Below, piece after piece: positions 61,775 through 64,000 of a DNA stretch of 64,000 nt (positions are counted from its first letter, which is position 1; each line of letters begins with the position of its first letter). Origin of the DNA: Microbacterium pumilum. GTDB taxonomy: Bacteria; Actinomycetota; Actinomycetes; Actinomycetales; Microbacteriaceae. A program made the translations under genes and the position numbers. The notes under the pieces were generated by a model. The model saw only the letters and a list, made by a program, of their open reading frames with translations. It was not told the DNA's origin and ran no database searches. The stretch spans positions 3,906,001-3,970,000 of the forward strand of contig NZ_BAAAOH010000001.1 of the NCBI RefSeq assembly GCF_039530225.1, in the 5' to 3' direction.

Positions 61775-63997
61775 ATGACCGGCTTTCTTCCTCGCTCCGC
61801 GGCATACTCCTCGCCACCGGTGCCTCTCCCCGTACCTGAGGGTGCTCCCAGCCCGTCGTTCGCGTTCCTGCGGCGGTCGGCCACCACTGATGATGCGCCC
61901 GCCGCCCCCGATCAGCTTCCCCTCGCCGTCTCCGAGATCGATTCGTCCGACACGTTCCGGGCCGTCTCCACCGACGCCGGCGACCTGGTGGCGAACGGAC
62001 GAGCGGCCAAGTTCCTCATCGACCGACGCAACCCGATCGCGCCGTCGGCGAGGTTCGTGAACGGCAACTTCGTCCGAAACGGTGTCGTGCCCGACGAGGC
62101 CAAGTTCCACTACCCGTTCGGCCGGGCGACGTTCCGCATCCCCGAGTCGCTCGACATCTTCAACGCCGTCACGTATTTCACCGTCGACAAGCGCTACATC
62201 GCCGGCAGCGTGCGCACCTACCATCTCGACGGGGCGTCGGACCCGGTGTACGGCCTGCAGTTCTACCCGCAGGATCTGATCCGCGAGCACGCCGTGGTCG
62301 AGGCGGTGACGACCATCCGCGCTCGGCTCGGCATCACCGACGCGCGCTTCGCATTCGTTCCGACCGGATCGCAGCAGACGACGGACACCGTGATGGATCA
62401 GTTGGCCTCGCTGCAGGTCGAGGTGCTCCCGCTCGACCGGATCCTCGGCGCCATCCAGTACCTGCCGCTCAACCTCGGCGAGGCGTGGGGGTACCTCCGC
62501 ATCTTCCCGGACGACACCGATGCGCTGACGGCCACCGACATCCCCGTCTTCGACGAGCTGCCGCTCGATCTCTCGGTCGTCGCCGGCGTTCTCACCCGCA
62601 GCGTGCAGGACACCAACTCGCACGTGAACCTGAAGTCCAAGGAGCGGGGCACTCCGAACGCGGTGCTGCGCGACGCCGGGCCGGGCAATGAGCGCCTCGC
62701 CCCGTTCGCCGATCGTCCAGTGCATCTCGTCGTCGGCAAGAACGACTTCACCATCGAGGCGACGACGCCCGAGGTCGTTGCGGCCAAGCTCGCCGAGCGC
62801 ATGGGTCGTCCGCTGACGCGACTGCAGTGGACTCCCGAGACCGACCTGCGTTCCTTCGACGAGATCGCCATGGGCACGACGCCGCAGACGCGCGCGTTCG
62901 CCGCACGGTACGGGTCGAAGGCCGCCAATCTCGGCTTCCTCGCTCATCGCGATGTGCTGGGCAGGGTGGGCGACGCGGGCAGCCCCAGCGCGCAGCGCGG
63001 CTACGATCTCGTACCGCGCGGTTTCGCGGTGCCACTGCAGGCCTATCAGGAATTCATCGAGCATCCGCCGAATGCCGACGTGCGGGAGCTGATCGATTCG
63101 TTCGTCGCCGCAGAACAGACGGGTGGGCTCTCTCCGCAGGAGCGCGGCCGGCGGGTCGACGACATCCAGTCTGGAATCATGGCCGCATCGTTCCCGCCGG
63201 GTGCGCTGGAACGCGTCCGCGCCAAGATCGACGAGGTGATCCCGGGCGTGGAAAAGGTCAAGGTGCGATCGAGCGCGAATGCCGAGGACGTTCCGGACTT
63301 CGACGGGGCGGGACTGCACGACAGCTACGCGGCCGACACCACCAAGCGCGACCGTCCGATCGGACCGTGCATGGTGGAGGAGGACGACGGGGATGACGGG
63401 GAGGTCAAGCGCAAGGTCAAGCCGAAGTCGGTGGGCTGCGCGATCAAGGGCGTCTACGCGAGCCTCTGGAACAAGCGTGCGGTCGAGGAGCGCAGCTTCG
63501 CCCGCATCGACCAGGGCACGATCGCCATGGGGATCGCGATCGTCCCGGCGTACGACACGGGATCGGATGTCGCAGCCAACGCCGTGGTCGTCACGCGGGT
63601 GCTGAACACCGACGGCGTATACGGCTACTCCTTGTCGGTGCAGCAGGGGAACAATCTGGTGACCAATCCCGATCCCGCGACGTACTCCGAGGTCACGATC
63701 GCCGCCTTCATCTCGGACGACGAGCCGACGAGCCTCACCGTGACGAGGTTCGCGAAACCCGCCGCGGATGCGCCGGAGCGGACCGAGCCGGTCCTGTCCT
63801 CTGACCGGATGCTGGAGCTCGTCGACCTCGCCAGACGCGTTGAGCGCGCATACTGCCGCGCGACACCGGGCTACTACCCCGATTGCGACTTCTCGCCCGC
63901 CGCCAACGACAAGGCCACCGCACTGGACCTCGAGCTGAAGATCCTGGATGACGGCCACCTGGTCTACAAGCAGGTGCGGGAGTTCGGCGGGCGCTGA
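61775..63997 (+). CDS. PEP/pyruvate-binding (PPDK_N) domain protein, dikinase-like with N-terminal phosphohistidine-type domain
   Basis: 740 residues. The C-terminal half (about 375-735) is a PPDK/PEP-synthase ATP-binding domain: YGSKAANLGFLAHRDVLG, VPRGFAVPLQAYQEFIE, and KVRSSANAEDVPDFDGAGLHDSYA with the catalytic Arg498. Before it, about 255-320 reads SVQDTNSHVNLKSKERGTPNAVLRDA, resembling the phosphohistidine swivel domain, with His283. This order, His domain then ATP domain, matches glucan water dikinase rather than PEP synthase; no PEP-binding barrel is present. ATG 61775 has GAAGGG upstream; a TTG at 61715 is possible. 126 bases after oleD, probably a separate unit. Substrate unknown. 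Confidence 0.85.
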   Translation: MTGFLPRSAAYSSPPVPLPVPEGAPSPSFAFLRRSATTDDAPAAPDQLPLAVSEIDSSDTFRAVSTDAGDLVANGRAAKFLIDRRNPIAPSARFVNGNFVRNGVVPDEAKFHYPFGRATFRIPESLDIFNAVTYFTVDKRYIAGSVRTYHLDGASDPVYGLQFYPQDLIREHAVVEAVTTIRARLGITDARFAFVPTGSQQTTDTVMDQLASLQVEVLPLDRILGAIQYLPLNLGEAWGYLRIFPDDTDALTATDIPVFDELPLDLSVVAGVLTRSVQDTNSHVNLKSKERGTPNAVLRDAGPGNERLAPFADRPVHLVVGKNDFTIEATTPEVVAAKLAERMGRPLTRLQWTPETDLRSFDEIAMGTTPQTRAFAARYGSKAANLGFLAHRDVLGRVGDAGSPSAQRGYDLVPRGFAVPLQAYQEFIEHPPNADVRELIDSFVAAEQTGGLSPQERGRRVDDIQSGIMAASFPPGALERVRAKIDEVIPGVEKVKVRSSANAEDVPDFDGAGLHDSYAADTTKRDRPIGPCMVEEDDGDDGEVKRKVKPKSVGCAIKGVYASLWNKRAVEERSFARIDQGTIAMGIAIVPAYDTGSDVAANAVVVTRVLNTDGVYGYSLSVQQGNNLVTNPDPATYSEVTIAAFISDDEPTSLTVTRFAKPAADAPERTEPVLSSDRMLELVDLARRVERAYCRATPGYYPDCDFSPAANDKATALDLELKILDDGHLVYKQVREFGGR

Positions 63998-64000
63998 TCG

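Noticed and set aside
61589..63958. A 789-codon open frame on the minus strand opposite the dikinase-like gene
   Set aside because: It reads Arg/His/Asp-rich with no family motif and mirrors codon positions of the real gene; such shadows are expected in high-GC DNA.

Overview
The window is high-GC, densely packed actinobacterial chromosome, most probably from Microbacteriaceae and likely Microbacterium. The grounds are an acidic N-terminal extension on NusG, the tRNA-Trp/secE/nusG order, a hadA-hadB-murB block, RamB/PucR/ROK regulators, GTG starts with TANNNT boxes 6-7 bases upstream (leaderless mRNAs), and an actinobacterial oleA-oleBC-oleD cluster. I see no phage genes, transposases or CRISPR arrays. 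No gene-free stretch exceeds about 280 bases.

Layout. 1-4.3 kb: a LysE-type exporter (cut by the window edge), a DUF1801 protein, acylphosphatase, nitronate monooxygenase, and an acyl-CoA dehydrogenase divergent from an HxlR regulator. 4.4-11.7 kb: the translation/secretion block tRNA-Trp, secE, nusG // rplK, rplA, split by a 4.2-kb acyl-metabolism cassette (acyl-CoA ligase, saccharopine-dehydrogenase-like protein, SDR, divergent TetR with a candidate operator). 11.9-22.4 kb: an apparent polyamine/GABA catabolic locus (aldehyde dehydrogenase, APC permease, UspA, flavin amine oxidase, gabT, PucR regulator, FAD oxidoreductase). It carries two copies of a 78-bp palindrome-ended repeat in opposite orientation. 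22.5-27.3 kb: the glyoxylate shunt (aceA, aceB), whose divergent ramB-type regulator is split by an in-frame TAG.

27.5-32.4 kb: an aminotransferase, hadA-hadB-murB, a TauE permease and a DUF2510 membrane protein. 32.5-40 kb: a sugar or sugar-acid utilisation locus (TIM-barrel isomerase, Gfo/Idh/MocA dehydrogenase, RbsB/RbsA/RbsC-type ABC transporter, ROK repressor). 40-43.4 kb: an uncharacterised translationally coupled operon of an acyl-CoA-dehydrogenase-like protein, a PIG-L deacetylase/methyltransferase fusion and a glycosyltransferase. 43.5-47.4 kb: a DUF72 gene with an apparent +1 frameshift, a VOC protein, a DinB-type polymerase, a membrane protein and an aldo/keto reductase. 47.6-56.3 kb: a beta-galactoside operon (GH42, ABC transporter, GH35) divergent from a LacI regulator with two palindromic operators, followed by a decayed LacI fragment. 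56.4-64 kb: a DUF1801 protein, the long-chain olefin cluster oleA-oleBC-oleD, and a large dikinase-like protein with a C-terminal ATP-binding domain.

The most interesting items are the interrupted ramB, the frameshifted DUF72 gene, the 78-bp inverted repeat pair, the cassette inside the nusG/rplK block, the acyl-CoA dehydrogenase/PIG-L-methyltransferase/glycosyltransferase operon, and the glucan-dikinase-like domain order of the last gene.
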